64,000 nt of DNA. Origin: Diplonema papillatum (Eukaryota; Euglenozoa; Diplonemea; Diplonemida; Diplonemidae). The notes under the pieces were generated by a model. The model was not told the origin of the DNA. It did not search any database and saw only the letters and a list, made by a program, of their open reading frames with translations. A program made the translations under genes and the position numbers. Shown piece by piece: positions 21,649 through 31,995 of the stretch. The stretch spans positions 1 to 64,000 of the forward strand of contig JAPJBO010000968.1 in the NCBI GenBank assembly GCA_030068145.1, given 5' to 3'. Position 1 is the stretch's first letter; each line of letters opens with the position of its first letter.

Positions 21649-21874
21649 GCATACCATGCAGGGTCAAAACCTTGTGTCTTTTTGGGAATGGCCAAAAAAA
21701 AAAAAAAAAGTTCCGGAAAAAATTTGGGGTTTTTGAATTTTAAAATTTTGGAACAAAAGCTGCGGTAATTTTTGAGGAAGTTGAGCAATTTGTTTTTTCC
21801 AAATTTTTTGTTGGGGGCCATCGGCCCCGCGGCAGCGTTTTAAAAAGACACAAGGTTTTGACCCTGCATGATAC
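21649..21874. mobile_element. MITE-like element with ~32-bp inverted arms
   Basis: ATGCAGGGTCAAAACCTTGT... ending in a T run at about 21658-21683 recurs inverted at 21841-21868. The interior is A/T-rich with poly-A and poly-T tracts and no gene. Confidence 0.75.
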
Positions 21875-22113
21875 CTGGGGACAGTATTTGTTCCAGCTAA
21901 AAAGAGTGTCAGCGGTTTAACCAGAACACATGTAGGTTACATCGCACAAACAAAACGCGCTGGACACCTTCCCCTCCGTCCGAAAGGGGATACCAAGCAA
22001 AGAAGACAACAAAGCAAACCTGCACGGCGGACCGCCCAGCCTTCTGAAGCCGGAGTTAAAGAGGGTGCGCCCGAGGCACCCGCGAACAGCGAATGTGCTG
22101 CGAGCCGAGAGTA

Positions 22114-22639
22114 CCGTAATTGGATTAGGGTAAAACCTGGGACACCCCCCATAAATGGGGCTGGCCCAGGTTACCCGGTTCGGCATTTTTTTTGTATAAG
22201 CACCTGCTTTGTAGGAAATGCTTGAGGAGACTGCCAGTTGCGATGGATCAAAGGAGGTAAATGTGCTGCAGCCCACACGAAACACAGGTAAATCTGGGTT
22301 TTAGTGGCGGGTGTAAGCGTTCAACAAAAAAGACCCACTTTGTAGTTGTATTGTTTTCTCCCCCTCTAGCCTCCTTCGAAATGAGCACAAGGCAGTCCCT
22401 CGAGTATTTTTTCCTGGGGTTTGCGACTTTGCGTACTTTGCAGATCATCGCGAGTGGTGGTTGCTGGCGCCTTGGGGTGCTCAAATACTCAGCTCTTCCT
22501 CATAGGAGGCTGCAGGACCACCACCTGGTGCAGTCACGCAGGAGACTACCTGGGAGACCCCCCGGGTGTCCCAGGTTTTACCCGGTCTGTCATTTACCCG
22601 TTCCAGCTTTAGTCCAGTTCAACATTATTCCAATTACGG
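22114..22639. mobile_element. 526-bp TIR element with TA target site
   Basis: CCGTAATTGG (22114-22123) and CCAATTACGG (22630-22639) are flanked by TA on both sides. A second inverted block, GGGTAAAACCTGGGACACCC versus GGGTGTCCCAGGTTTTACCC (22127-22146 and 22564-22583), strengthens the pairing. It carries one copy of dispersed repeat R1. Its right TA is the left TA of the next MITE. No coding sequence recognised. Confidence 0.78.
22192..22411 (+). repeat. Dispersed repeat R1, copy A
   Basis: About 220 bp from TTGTATAAGCACCTGCTTTG through CAGGTAAATCTGGGTTT to GTCCCTCGAGTATTTT. Other copies: 26712-26853, 35720-35937 and, more diverged, 35410-35600 and 47553-47725. No conserved frame across all copies. 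Confidence 0.85.
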
Positions 22640-22641
22640 TA

Positions 22642-22796
22642 AAGGGGGGGGTCGAATAATAATAGTTATTTGACACACGTCTGGTTGTCAAAAACACTAC
22701 CACTATTTGATCCTGCTACTGTTCGGCTACCCGGAACTATTTTTATTATTTGACAAATCGAATACTAACACAGGTGTTATTATTCGACCCCCCCTT
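22642..22796. mobile_element. 155-bp MITE with TA target site
   Basis: A run of Gs then TCGAATAATAA at the left and TTATTATTCGA then a run of Cs at the right, flanked by TA (22640-22641 and 22797-22798). TTATTTGAC motifs are also inverted inside. A TA duplication suggests Tc1/mariner-type mobilisation. Confidence 0.82.
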
Positions 22797-22903
22797 TATG
22801 TCCTGACCTCATGTTCTTGTTAGAATCCGGAAGATGGTGAACTACCTGGATACGACAACCGGAGGAAATCCTGGCGAAGGTCCGGTGTAGACGTGTGGTC
22901 CGC

Positions 22904-22965
22904 TTCGCCCTCGTGCTCAGCTTTGACGAGCGATTTCGCTCGTCAAAGCTGAGTACAAGGGCGAA
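22904..22965. other. Near-perfect 62-bp palindrome
   Basis: Arms 22904-22932 and 22937-22965 (29 nt, two mismatches) with a 4-nt loop, containing CTCAGCTTTGACGAGCG. Next to it lies a sequence duplicated at 23310-23400. Confidence 0.85.
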
Positions 22966-22969
22966 AGAG

Positions 22970-23400
22970 CCCGAACGCGTGCAGACGATCTTCTGAACTT
23001 TGCGCCGTGATGAGGATCGGCGATTGCAATTCCTCATTCAAGGAGACTGCGCCCCTGGTTGTTGGAGTGATTTGTCAGGTCGACTCCGTTAGCGAACGAG
23101 ATCTCGACCCTGGGCGTGTCGTAGTATAGGGGGTGTCTTTTGGCATCGGCGGCTTGCTGCTTACCCGAGACGCGCACTACTTCTTTAGGGGAGTGCGCGC
23201 GACTTAATGCGCGCGGAAGAGCGAGCCAATAGCAGGTCTGCGATGCTCATAAATGTCCTAGGCTGCACGCGCACTACACTGACGCATTAAACGAATTTGA
23301 GAGCCTTCCGGCTACCTATCTCGAAGAGGATGCGAAGTTTTTTGAACTTGCGTCGTGATGAAGATCGACGATTGCAATTCTTCTCCGTGAATGAGGAATG
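22970..23400. repeat. Local duplication of a ~75-bp block
   Basis: A block with GAACTT(T)GCGYCGTGATGA, GGATCGGCGATTGCAATTC and AATGAGG-like ends appears at 22995-23042 and again, diverged, at 23340-23400. No gene is evident between them. Confidence 0.65.
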
Positions 23401-23764
23401 CCGATTTACGCGCAAGTCCTGCCATTTGTACCCACCGCCCGTCGTTGCCACCGACAGGCTGCACACCCGACAAAGCGGGTGTGGCGCACGGTTTTTTACC
23501 TCCAGCTTCAGCTGCAGCTGATCCGCCTTTTCTCCCTTGATTGCCATTTTGACCGCCAACTCACAACCCGGGTCGCCCACGTTTATTGATTTATCAGGGG
23601 AATTCTACTAGGTAAAACAAACGACCCTTAGGACACCTCGGTGCGCACTTGGTTTGAGTAGGGTTTGGTGGCGTGACCTCCGGGGCTAGCCCGTTCGCTC
23701 ACTTTCTGCGGCTAGCTCGGGAGGTAACCCCATCGTATGTGACCTCTCGTGTGTTCTCCGTTCA

Positions 23765-24079
23765 TTGCTTGCGTCTCAGGAGTGCGTGAACGACGGAGAA
23801 TTCCTCTGTGTAGTGGACCTAGTGTCGGTCACATACGCTAAAAAACGAAGTTACACGGATGCGCAACCACATGTGACAGTAAACAGCAAAGTAAAAGCGA
23901 CACAAACTACGAAAATGAATGAAACCACACTGCCCAGGCCCTGCTCTAACAGCGCTAAAAGGAAACCCCCCCTTACCCCCCTCGCCTCACAAGTCAAACG
24001 GAGACTTCAAAAACCGACCGCTTACTACAAGAAACAGTCTAAAAACGTGTCACGGGATAAGCCGGCAGCGGCTGCTTAA
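23765..24079 (+). CDS. Hypothetical small basic protein (uncertain)
   Basis: Up to about 104 codons, ending in a Lys/Arg-rich region (KRKPPLTPLASQVKRRLQKP) and a poly-Ala tail. It has no recognised domain, and the listed start is a non-ATG codon. It may be a chance ORF; the composition alone is mildly protein-like. Confidence 0.2.
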   Translation: MLASQECVNDGEFLCVVDLVSVTYAKKRSYTDAQPHVTVNSKVKATQTTKMNETTLPRPCSNSAKRKPPLTPLASQVKRRLQKPTAYYKKQSKNVSRDKPAAAA

Positions 24080-24559
24080 CAAAGTAAACGTGCATGCAGA
24101 TACTTAAAAGTTCCCTGAGATTACCCCCTCAGGTGAAATCACTTTATCTTTAGCCATACTTCAACTCCCTTGTGGCACTCCCTCCCGCACACGGCAACCC
24201 CACGTCCACGGAATTTTAATTCGCAGATTGCCACCGAAAAAAAAAGAAGGCGAATCGGTGCGCTCTAGCGAGTCGCAGTCACAAGTCGGGCGGGCGCCCT
24301 GATTCTTTTGACTAATTGCTCAGACACGGTTGTAGGGGCCGTCTCAGACAGTACTGCCCGAACGTTTCACAACAAGGTTTCCCCGTCCCCTGACGAGCTG
24401 TCACTTTGGAATGGTTTGCGTTCGAGAGCGAGCCCCGAGGCGAAGAACGAGGTGCGCGCGGCACCGCGTGCGGTATAAAGAAGAAAAACGGAGGACCGAT
24501 CCCTCAAGGTTGCACTCCCCCTATTTGCCCTGCTTACGGAGTCTTCCGCTCCCTTTCCG

Positions 24560-25440
24560 ACTTTTACGTTTCTTTTCTTGCTTACTTGGCTCGGCTTGGC
24601 TGGTTTGCTCTGGCATGGGTTGACTGGCTTGGCTTGGCTTGCTCTGGCTGGCTTGCTGGCTGCTGCATAGCTGACGTGGCTTGCTGAGTTGACTGGTTTT
24701 GGCAAGGTTGGCTTGGTTTGGCTTGCTCTGGCTGGCTTGCTGGCTGCTGCATAGCTGACGTGGCTTGCTGAGTTGACTGGTTTTGGCAAGGTTGGCTTGG
24801 TTTGGCTTGCTCTGGCTGGTTCTGGCTGGCTGCTGCATAGCTGGCATGAACTTGCTGCGTTGACTGATTTTGGCAAGGCTGGCTTGCTCCGGCTGGCTCT
24901 GGCTGGCTTGCTGGCTGCTGCATAGCTGACGTGGCTTGCTGAGTTGACTGGTTTGGCAAGGTTGGCTTGGTTTGGCTTGCTCTGGCTGGCTTGCTGGCTG
25001 CTGCATAGCTGACGTGGCTTGCTGAGTTGACTGGTTTTGGCAAGGTTGGCTTGGTTTGGCTTGCTCTGGCTGGTTCTGGCTGGCTGCTGCATAGCTGGCA
25101 TGAACTTGCTGCGTTGACTGATTTTGGCAAGGCTGGCTTGCTCCGGCTGGCTCTGGCTGGCTTGCTGGCTGCTGCATAGCTGACGTGGCTTGCTGAGTTG
25201 ACTGGTTTGGCAAGGTTGGCTTGGTTTGGCTTGCTCTGGCTGGTTCTGGCTGGCTGCTGCATGCTGGCATGAACTTGCTGCGTTGACTGATTTTGGCAAG
25301 GCTGGCTTGCTCCGGCTGGCTGTGGCTGGCTCGCTGGCTGCATAGCTGGCGTGGCTTGAGTTGACTGGTTGTGGCTGCTTGGCTTGGCTTGGCTTGGCTT
25401 GGCTTGCTCTGGCTGGCTCACTGGCTGCTGCTGTATCTGA
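24560..25440. repeat. Minisatellite of ~80-145-bp higher-order units
   Basis: Blocks built of GGCTTGCT, GGCTGCTGCATAGCTGACG, CTTGCTGAGTTGACTGG and GGCAAGGTTGGCTTGG repeat about seven times. On the minus strand all three frames are open for 250-410 codons (Ser/Gln/Ala/Lys-rich), which reflects a stop-free repeat and not selection for one protein. A longest-frame protein of 413 residues could exist, but I see no domain. Confidence 0.85.
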
Positions 25441-25573
25441 TAACAAGTAGGTTGTGCCACTACAACGACCCCCCAGGCAAAACACCAAGTGAAGGTCCAT
25501 CCCCCAAATCTCTCTCATCCCCACCCCAGGACCGGAGACTTGTAAAGTACCGGCGTTCCAAACCTTAACATAC

Positions 25574-25755
25574 TTGAGCCGGTCCGTCCCTATCTCTTGA
25601 AACTGCATCGAAGTGCCTGCCGCTGGTTATCACAGTGAATCACGGTCCACCGCGGTCTATCAGGTCCATCTCTAGTCCCTAGAGCTGCATCGAATTGCCC
25701 GGTGCTGTATTCTTCGGTCTATCACGGTCTATCAAGAGGGGATGGACCGGCTCAA
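25574..25755. mobile_element. ~180-bp MITE-like element
   Basis: TTGAGCCGGTCC at the left and GGACCGGCTCAA at the right (then TCTCTTGA/TCAAGAG inside) are inverted and flanked by TAC on both sides. The interior has repeated CGGTCTATCA motifs. Confidence 0.7.
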
Positions 25756-26150
25756 TACTGCAGATGGCCATGCTGCACCCCGCCTAACCCGCGAAGCATC
25801 CGTGGGTTGGGTCGTTCGAACCTTTTAGCCTTCTTTCTAACATCGCATCCTAGCCGACAAAGCAAGAAAAATGAAGGGGTTGGGAGGGGACTTTGCTCCC
25901 GCTTTGATTTTTAAAGTGAAAGTTCGCTGGGTCCGGAGGGAAGGGGAAGCCGAGTATATTCGTCTGTTGCCATACAAGAAGCAATCCGAGATGGAGAGGG
26001 CTTGTACAGGATGAGCACAATCTATTTTTTGATTGGACACGTTTGTCCTTCTCATGTGCAGCCGTAGAGTAGGCTACGAAGAAGGAGAAAGGCAGTGTTC
26101 CCGCGTCCCCCAAGTTCTCCGAATCTTCTTGGTTAATGACCAAAAACTGG
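25756..26150. other. Intergenic, no supported gene
   Basis: Only short overlapping ORFs on both strands, without recognised motifs. Confidence 0.45.
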
Positions 26151-26154
26151 CTGG

Positions 26155-26410
26155 AAGTTTTTGTGTCAAACAAATACAATTTGTCAAGAACAAAAACAGA
26201 TCGATGGCAGCGTACTATCCTCACTCCCGTTAGATGAACAAAACAGGTTTGAAGGAACAACGGAAGCGCCAGATCCGTTTTTGTGTCTAACAAGTGCAAT
26301 TTGTCAAGAACAATAACCGATCGCGGCGTACTATCCTCGCTCCCGTTAGATGAACAAAACAGAGTTGAAGGAAGTGCGCACAAACAAAGGAAGCGCCAGA
26401 TCCGTTTTTA
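26155..26410. repeat. Tandem duplication, ~125-bp unit, two copies
   Basis: CAATTTGTCAAGAACAA, GCGTACTATCCTC, CCCGTTAGATGAACAAAACA and AAGCGCCAGATCCGTTTTT recur in order in both halves. No conserved frame. Confidence 0.85.
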
Positions 26411-26711
26411 TACCCCAATGCCTGTCACGGGCTTACACAAGAGAGAGGCAGCAGTCATACAGTGCATTGAGAGCCATGGCATGTTGGTAAACAATACTTC
26501 AGTGCACTCTCCACCCACGGAAAGTCGCGTTTCGCATTGAGTGCTGTAAAGTGCAGATGCCATGGAGGCAGGCAAGCACTGATCACGGGTTAGTGTTTCG
26601 CAGTCGTACAACTTGCACCCTTCATAAAAATAGCTGCCACCGGATCGCTTCTCAGAAAAAGAGGCTAGCATACTGTGCACCTAGTTTAAACAACCGCGCT
26701 GCCAATGTTTT

Positions 26712-26853
26712 TTGTATAAGCACCTGCTTTGTAGGAAATGCTTGAGGAGACTGCCAGTTGCGATGGATCAAAGGAGGTAAATGCGCTGTAGCCCACACGA
26801 AACACAGGTAAATCTGGGTTTAGTGGCGGGGCGTAAGCGTTCAACAAACTGGC
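26712..26853 (+). repeat. Dispersed repeat R1, copy B (truncated)
   Basis: Matches copy A up to GTAAGCGTTCAACAAA, then breaks off just before the interrupted MITE at 26872. Confidence 0.85.
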
Positions 26854-26871
26854 GTTTTTTGGAAGAAATAC

Positions 26872-27860
26872 ATATGAGACGATGCCAAAAAACCCCCCCT
26901 CCCCTTTGCACTAATAATAAGCATTTTATTGGGAAAACTAAATTCCCGAGGGTGGAAACAAAACATCGTTGCTTGGACGGCGTGAAATTTTGAGAAGTCG
27001 CGGGGAGTTGATGTGGTGTTAGTTTGCAACGCGAGTGCTCGGCCGCTTGCACATGCACAGCAGGCGATCAGCAGATGAACTCAGACAGCTGGAATCCAGT
27101 GTGCTCAGGCAGACCCACAGATGTTCTTGCAACGAGACTCAAGCACACTGAATTGGTACAAGTTTTCTACGCACTTGGACCTGGAATTCAGCATGGGTGA
27201 GTTCGCTGGCGGTGAACTTCATCTGACACTTACTGGGCTGGAGCGTTCACGGGAGGGGTTTTCTTCACAGGCCTTTGAGCACCGAGGATGAGACACCAAT
27301 GAATTCGGCTCAAAACGAGCTCAAAACACGCGATTTCACTCACCGCAGGGAGAAAAAAAATTTTGCGAGGGGCCTCCCCTACAGATTTCTCTGTATAACC
27401 CCCACGCAAAAAGAAACGTTTATTTTTTTCGCGATACAAAATAAATTTCGTTTATTTTTTTCACCTGAAAATGGCTGGCGGCACAAAATAAATGCTGCCA
27501 CACGAAATAAATTCCAAAAATAAACTCGTTTATTTTTCCGGCCTGTGTAAACACAATGGAATCCTGCCAAAAATAAACGAAATTTATCGTCACGCTCCGC
27601 AAGCCATTTCCACCAGAGGGAATTTATTTTTCCCAATAAAATACTTTTCGACGTCACCCCTTACTAGCCCCGAAACCGCATCTGGGCCCCTTCTTGTGGG
27701 CCTTCTGAGGCCCCTTTACCTCCACTCAACCCGCCAAAAACCGTTTAGGGCCCGTTGGCGGCCGCACAGACAGGGTTTTGGGGCCGGCATACAGTATGGG
27801 AGGACGGAAAAAAATGTTTTATTAGTGCAAAGGGGAGGGGGGTTTGGCATCTTATCATAT
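26872..27860. mobile_element. Second copy of the 9034 MITE, split by an insertion
   Basis: The left arm (ATATGAGACGATGCC...CCTTTGCACTAATAA) ends at about 26920. The rest of the element resumes at about 27642 (ATACTTTTCGACGTCACC...) and ends with GGCATCTTATCATAT at 27860. Without the insertion it would match the 9034 copy. Confidence 0.85.
26924..27641. mobile_element. TIR element nested in the MITE
   Basis: The ends TTTTATTGGGAAAA..TAAATTCCC and GGGAATTTATTTTTCCCAATAAAA are inverted, with further pairing through GGTGGAAA/TTTCCACC. The right half holds many short inverted pairs of CGTTTATTTTT and AAAATAAACG. No transposase was recognised in about 720 bp. Confidence 0.72.
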
Positions 27861-28136
27861 ATCCTCTGGCAGAAAAGGCTTCTTACAGGGCGTATCATTT
27901 GAGGTTATTTTCTGACAGGATTTCATTGTGTTTGCACAGGCCCTGTCAAATAACCGAATTTACTGCCTGTGCCAGCCTTCGGATTTCATTCGTGAGGCAA
28001 GCCACTTTCATTTCTCCAGTACGTCATGGCAAATTGACCGAGGCCGTCTTTCGGGGAAAAAGGAAGTTTGCGGTTAATCAGCCAGGAGTCGTGGGAACAC
28101 TGCACCCCGGACTTAAGCAGCCACGTACTAAGTCAA
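27861..28136. other. Intergenic, no supported gene
   Basis: Contains CAGGCCCTGTCAAATAACCG-type sequence but no repeat or ORF I can support. Confidence 0.4.
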
Positions 28137-28231
28137 TGCGGGAGTGGCCACCCCCGCGTTGCAGGAGTGCCACTCCCGCATTGAGGGGGTCCCACTCCCT
28201 CATTGAGGGGGTCCCACTCCCGCATTGAGGA
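28137..28231. repeat. ~30-bp minisatellite, three to four copies
   Basis: Units such as GTCCCACTCCCGCATTGAGG repeat in tandem, and the first is diverged. Confidence 0.85.
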
Positions 28232-28509
28232 TTGAGGCCGACGGCACAAACGACCGCAAAACCACTCCCGCAATCCAGAGCGGGAGTCGGGGGTGTGGAG
28301 AAAGGTGCGAGGGGGGTAGGGTTGGGAAGCGGGAGGAGGAGGCTGGAGACCGGGAGGAGAAACACCCGCTGCCGACCGGCCTTCCGTCCGTCTTTCCCCC
28401 GCCGCAAATTTGTTGCCGTACGTCACAGTTCCGTTCTCCCTCCCCTTCCTTCCTTTTTTTTTCTCTCTCTTTTCATTTCGGCTTCCAGCTCAGCAGCAAC
28501 TCTGAGCGC

Positions 28510-28698
28510 ATGAGCCGAATAACGGTCGACGGCCTGTTCCCCTTCGAGTTTTCCCCTATCGACTCTACGAAACGTGTCCGCGAAGATCACTGGCAGATTC
28601 CATGGCGAGGGATGCTGCCGGTCGTAAGTGCGGAGCCGGTCGTAAGTGGGCCACTTCTGGTAAGCAGGACTGGCGACGCGGGAGGAACCGAGAGCTGA
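28510..28698 (+). CDS. Possible 5' exon of an unrecognised gene
   Basis: ATG at 28510 begins MSRITVDGLFPFEFSPIDST..., preceded by a pyrimidine-rich stretch ending in CCAG. Three splice-donor-like GTAAG motifs lie exactly 18 nt apart (28624, 28642, 28660), all after complete codons. The downstream exon-like block at 28705 would need a different phase, so a link between them is not established. No domain recognised. Confidence 0.25.
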   Translation: MSRITVDGLFPFEFSPIDSTKRVREDHWQIPWRGMLPVVSAEPVVSGPLLVSRTGDAGGTES

Positions 28699-28704
28699 CT
28701 TAAG

Positions 28705-28897
28705 GCGCCGACGCGGGTTTGCGTCCTACGACGCTTTCGTCGACTTCTTCCGCAGCAAGCTCTCCTTCCGCCACTTCACGATCGAAGACGGTATGAACGA
28801 AAAGACGAAGAAGCGCTTCCACGAGCATGAACCGACAGACGGGACAGCGGTATTGACGCAGCCTGTCAAAGCAGACCTCTACGCCAAGAAGGCTTAG
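28705..28897 (+). CDS. Possible 3' exon of an unrecognised gene (copy 1)
   Basis: After a CTTAAG that could act as an acceptor, one frame reads RRGFASYDAFVDFFRSKLS...FTIEDGMNEKTKKRF and ends with DLYAKKA and TAG at 28895-28897. The hydrophobic/aromatic pattern looks like real protein. The first 90 bp are repeated at 28957-29046 with a matching AG at the same place, 4 nt before CGACGCGGG. No family recognised. Confidence 0.35.
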
Positions 28898-28950
28898 AGC
28901 GCAGCTGTGTTCAAGTGTAGCGGACAAAAAGGCGCAGGTGCTTCGGTACA

Positions 28951-29190
28951 GAACCCGACGCGGGTTTGCGTCCTACGACGCTTTCGTCGACTTCTTCCGC
29001 AGCAAGCTCTCCCTCAACCACTTCACGATCGAAGACGTCATGAAAGCTGGCGGCGAAGCATCGGGAGCGGACCCCTCAAAACCGATAATCCAGATTCGGC
29101 TGACACCATTTGCGCACTTAACCATGGTTAAGAAGACGAACGACAACATAGGCACAAATATAGCTCAAAGCATCTGCCGAAAAATTTGAA
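28951..29190 (+). pseudogene. Tandem copy 2 of the FASYDAFVDFF exon
   Basis: Begins after GGTACAG and encodes RRGFASYDAFVDFFRSKLSL then HFTIEDVMKAGGEASGADPSKP before diverging from copy 1. The distance between copies is 251 bp. It leads into sequence that also occurs, inverted, at 32908-32950. Confidence 0.4.
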
Positions 29191-29582
29191 AATCCTCCGT
29201 TTTCACATTTCTTCTTCTTCAGAATAGCCCCCGGGAAAGACAAAAAAGAAAAGAACCCAAGATGCCTGTCGTGTACGAGCTGTTGGACCTGACGAACAAG
29301 GTCTACGTGGTCACCGGAGCCAACGCGGGGCTGGGGCTGGAGAGTTCCACGGTGTTCGCGAGGCAAGGCGCGCACGTTGTGATGGCTTGCCGGAACATGG
29401 AGAAGGCGGGGGCGGCGTTGAAGATCGTGCAGGCGGCGGCGAAGGACGCCGGGAAGGGAAGCGCCGAGATCATGCACCTCGACCTGTCCTCGCTCGACAG
29501 CGTGGCCGCGTTCGCGAAGGAGCTTGCGGCGAAGCATAAAGTCGTGCACTGCTTGCTGAGCAACGTGGGGGTGTCTTCTTAA
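29130..29582 (+). pseudogene. Truncated 5' copy of the SDR gene
   Basis: This copy includes the ~110-bp leader of the SDR gene, with the same pyrimidine tract ending in AG at 29221-29222, and the first ~103 codons from ATG 29262. It is almost identical to 33194-33500, then diverges (LLSNVGVSS and stop, where the intact gene has LLNNAGV). It keeps the TGANAGLG cofactor motif but lacks the catalytic Ser, Tyr and Lys, so it cannot encode an active enzyme. A TIR element at 29811-32878 separates it from the intact gene. Confidence 0.88.
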
Positions 29583-30139
29583 CCACTTAAGGACGAACTA
29601 CTACTATAGGGGTAGTTAATTCAAAAAGGTTCGCGGGCGTCAAGGTCGCGGGTGAGAGGCCAAAGAATGGTCGAAAGTGGTCGCCGTTTGCTTTATTGGA
29701 AATATCTGACACAAATCTTTGAAATGCGTCCTTCGTCGGGCAGAAATCCTGCTCCGAGCTCTCAATGGATACCTGGGGTTTGCTATGGAGCCCGCCCTTT
29801 TCCCAAATTACCGTATGCGGGTTTAATATGAAACGTGTTTAGTATGAAGCGGTTTTATTACGAAACGTGTTAATTAAGAAACACCCCTGACCTGAAGCTA
29901 TGAAACATTAACACGTTTCGTATTAAAAACTGCACTTCCATAGGGGTTTTGAGGGGTTTTGTACTTGGAGTAAACTGGGGCACAGTAAAAAGGGACGCAG
30001 GAAAATTGATAGAAAAATTGAACCCGTCAAAAAAGAAATATGCACCGATTTCTTCGCCCGTGTCAGCCCATCACCCCATGCGAAGCAGATTCGACAGTTC
30101 CCCCAAAATGCGAGAAAACCTTTGCACATTTCTTTGGAT

Positions 30140-30845
30140 ATCCGGGTCTATTTTTCGCGGATCTCTTCATCGGAGCTGATCACGAGCAAAGAATCGCCGA
30201 AAAAGGTCTGCTGCGTGGACCAGCAAAAAAAAAAGGCACCACTCGGGGGATTGATTCCCGTCCTTCTCGATGCACGCCCGGTGGTTTCCGCGCCGGGGCC
30301 CTGTCTCTTACAAAGACCCACAAACCACGCACATGTTTTGTAATCCCCGGGTCTAATTTTCACGGATCTCTTCATCGGAGCTGAATGCGAGCGTAAATTC
30401 GTCGAAAACGATCTGCTACGTGGACCAGCGGGAAAATGCCACCGTTCAGGGGATCGATTCCCGCCCTTTCTCAACACACACCTGGTGGTTTCCACGCCCG
30501 GTGCCCAGCATAACATAAAGACCCGCGAACCACGCACGTACTTTCTGAGCCCAAGGTCTAATTTTCGCGGTTCTCTTCATCGGAGCTGATCGCGAGCAAA
30601 AAGTCGTTGAAAAAGGTCTGCTCCGTGGACAGCGAAAAAAATGGCACCACCCAGGGGATCGATTCCCGTCCTTCCCGTCACAAACCTGGTGGTTTCCATG
30701 TCCGGTGCCCTGCATCTTGTAAAGACCCGCGAACCACGCACATACTTCTTGGTCCCCGGGTCCATTTTTCACGGTTCTCTTCATCGGAGCTTATCGCGAG
30801 CCAAAAAGCGTCAAAAAAGGTCTGCTGCACGCACGAGCAAAATTG
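30140..30845. repeat. ~205-bp tandem repeat, about 3.4 copies
   Basis: CGGATCTCTTCATCGGAGCT starts near 30157, 30363, 30569 and 30775. Each unit also has GGTCTGCT..GTGGACCAGC, GATTCCCGTCCTT and AAAGACCC..AACCACGCAC. Periodic ORFs on both strands are by-products. Confidence 0.92.
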
Positions 30846-31481
30846 TCACCAGAAACCCAGCTCCCGCTGGCTCTTCCCAGCTCCCAAGGAGCTGGTTCTT
30901 CTGGGAGCAGAGCTGGGAGCCACCGCCAACACTGCCTGGGGGCTGTCTTCAACGAAACCTTGGTCGGCTTCATCTCCTGTTGGATCGGAAACTTTCTCTT
31001 CCAGTAAATTCGCGTCACTCAACCCGGTCACCACGAAACTCGCCCGGAATTTTGAGATGGCTTTTTATTGTGCTCCTGCTGGCTCTTTCCAGCTCCCGAG
31101 CTGGCTCCAGCTCCGAGAGCCACCGCCAACACTTCCCCAGGCCACCGGTTGCGGACAACTTTCTCGCCGAACTCCTTCGTAACTTCAACGAATGTCTCGT
31201 ACTGAGTGAATGCGCAGATTGCATCAACGTTCTGACTTCGCTGATTTTGACCAAGAGCTTGCAGAACTGGCAAACGATGAATGCGTTGCTGTGGATCCCA
31301 GAGCCCGCCCACGCCTGTCGTCTTCATGCACAAGTGCCAGAACGCACTTGTCGCTAATACTCTGACCGCGATACGTTTTTCCTGCTCAAAGGCTCGATAA
31401 AACCAAGATTTTTGGGACAAAAATGGGGGATCATCATGGGGTTTCAACAGTTTCCAAACTTCACTAAGTACGTCAGACCCC

Positions 31482-31826
31482 ATGTTTTTAGTACGAAACG
31501 TGTTAATTAAGAAACACTTTGCCCAAAAACGAGAGAGATGTCCCTACTGCCACACACGCACAACAACAACCGGCCTCAAACTGAAGGGAAAACAAGGATT
31601 ACGGACGCACCTACGTTACTGCAAGAAGAAACCAGCCAGAACTAAGCCACAAGCAGAAACAACGCTGCGAAGCACCACCCAGAAACGAGAGAGATGTCCC
31701 TACTGCCACAGCGACGGACGAACCGTGGGGAAACCACTCTTCAAAAGTCTACGACACCATAAGCCCTGGTGCAAAAAGAAGCACTGTAAACAACGCACAG
31801 CAACGACGACTCCATCAGACGAATAA
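31482..31826 (+). CDS. Small protein with two CPYC-H-C zinc fingers
   Basis: The frame is 114 codons. It contains two similar fingers: RCPYCHTRTTTTGLKL..GLRTHLRYC and RCPYCHSDGRTVGKPL..LRHHKPWC, each followed by basic residues. The arrangement C-x2-C-x17-20-H-x3-4-C suggests nucleic-acid binding, as in element-encoded proteins. It lies within the 29811-32878 element and may be its ORF1-like product or the N-terminus of a lost longer protein. A related single finger is at 5193-5260. The start codon is uncertain. Confidence 0.5.
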   Translation: MFLVRNVLIKKHFAQKRERCPYCHTRTTTTGLKLKGKQGLRTHLRYCKKKPARTKPQAETTLRSTTQKRERCPYCHSDGRTVGKPLFKSLRHHKPWCKKKHCKQRTATTTPSDE

Positions 31827-31995
31827 CCACACTAACCACGGGTACCCAGTGTGCCCAGAGTGCCTTAACTGTGGCGAGCAACGAACAGTTTTACCCTGCA
31901 AATCTACCCAAAAAAATTCTTATTTTAGGACGGAAACAACCCGCACCACGTGAAGCACCACACTGCGAGAAAATACATATAAACGCGGACAACAG

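Noticed and set aside
24367-25608. 413-codon Ser/Gln/Ala/Lys-rich ORF on the minus strand
   Set aside because: All three minus-strand frames are open across the repeat, so openness follows from a stop-free minisatellite; no domain outside the repeat.
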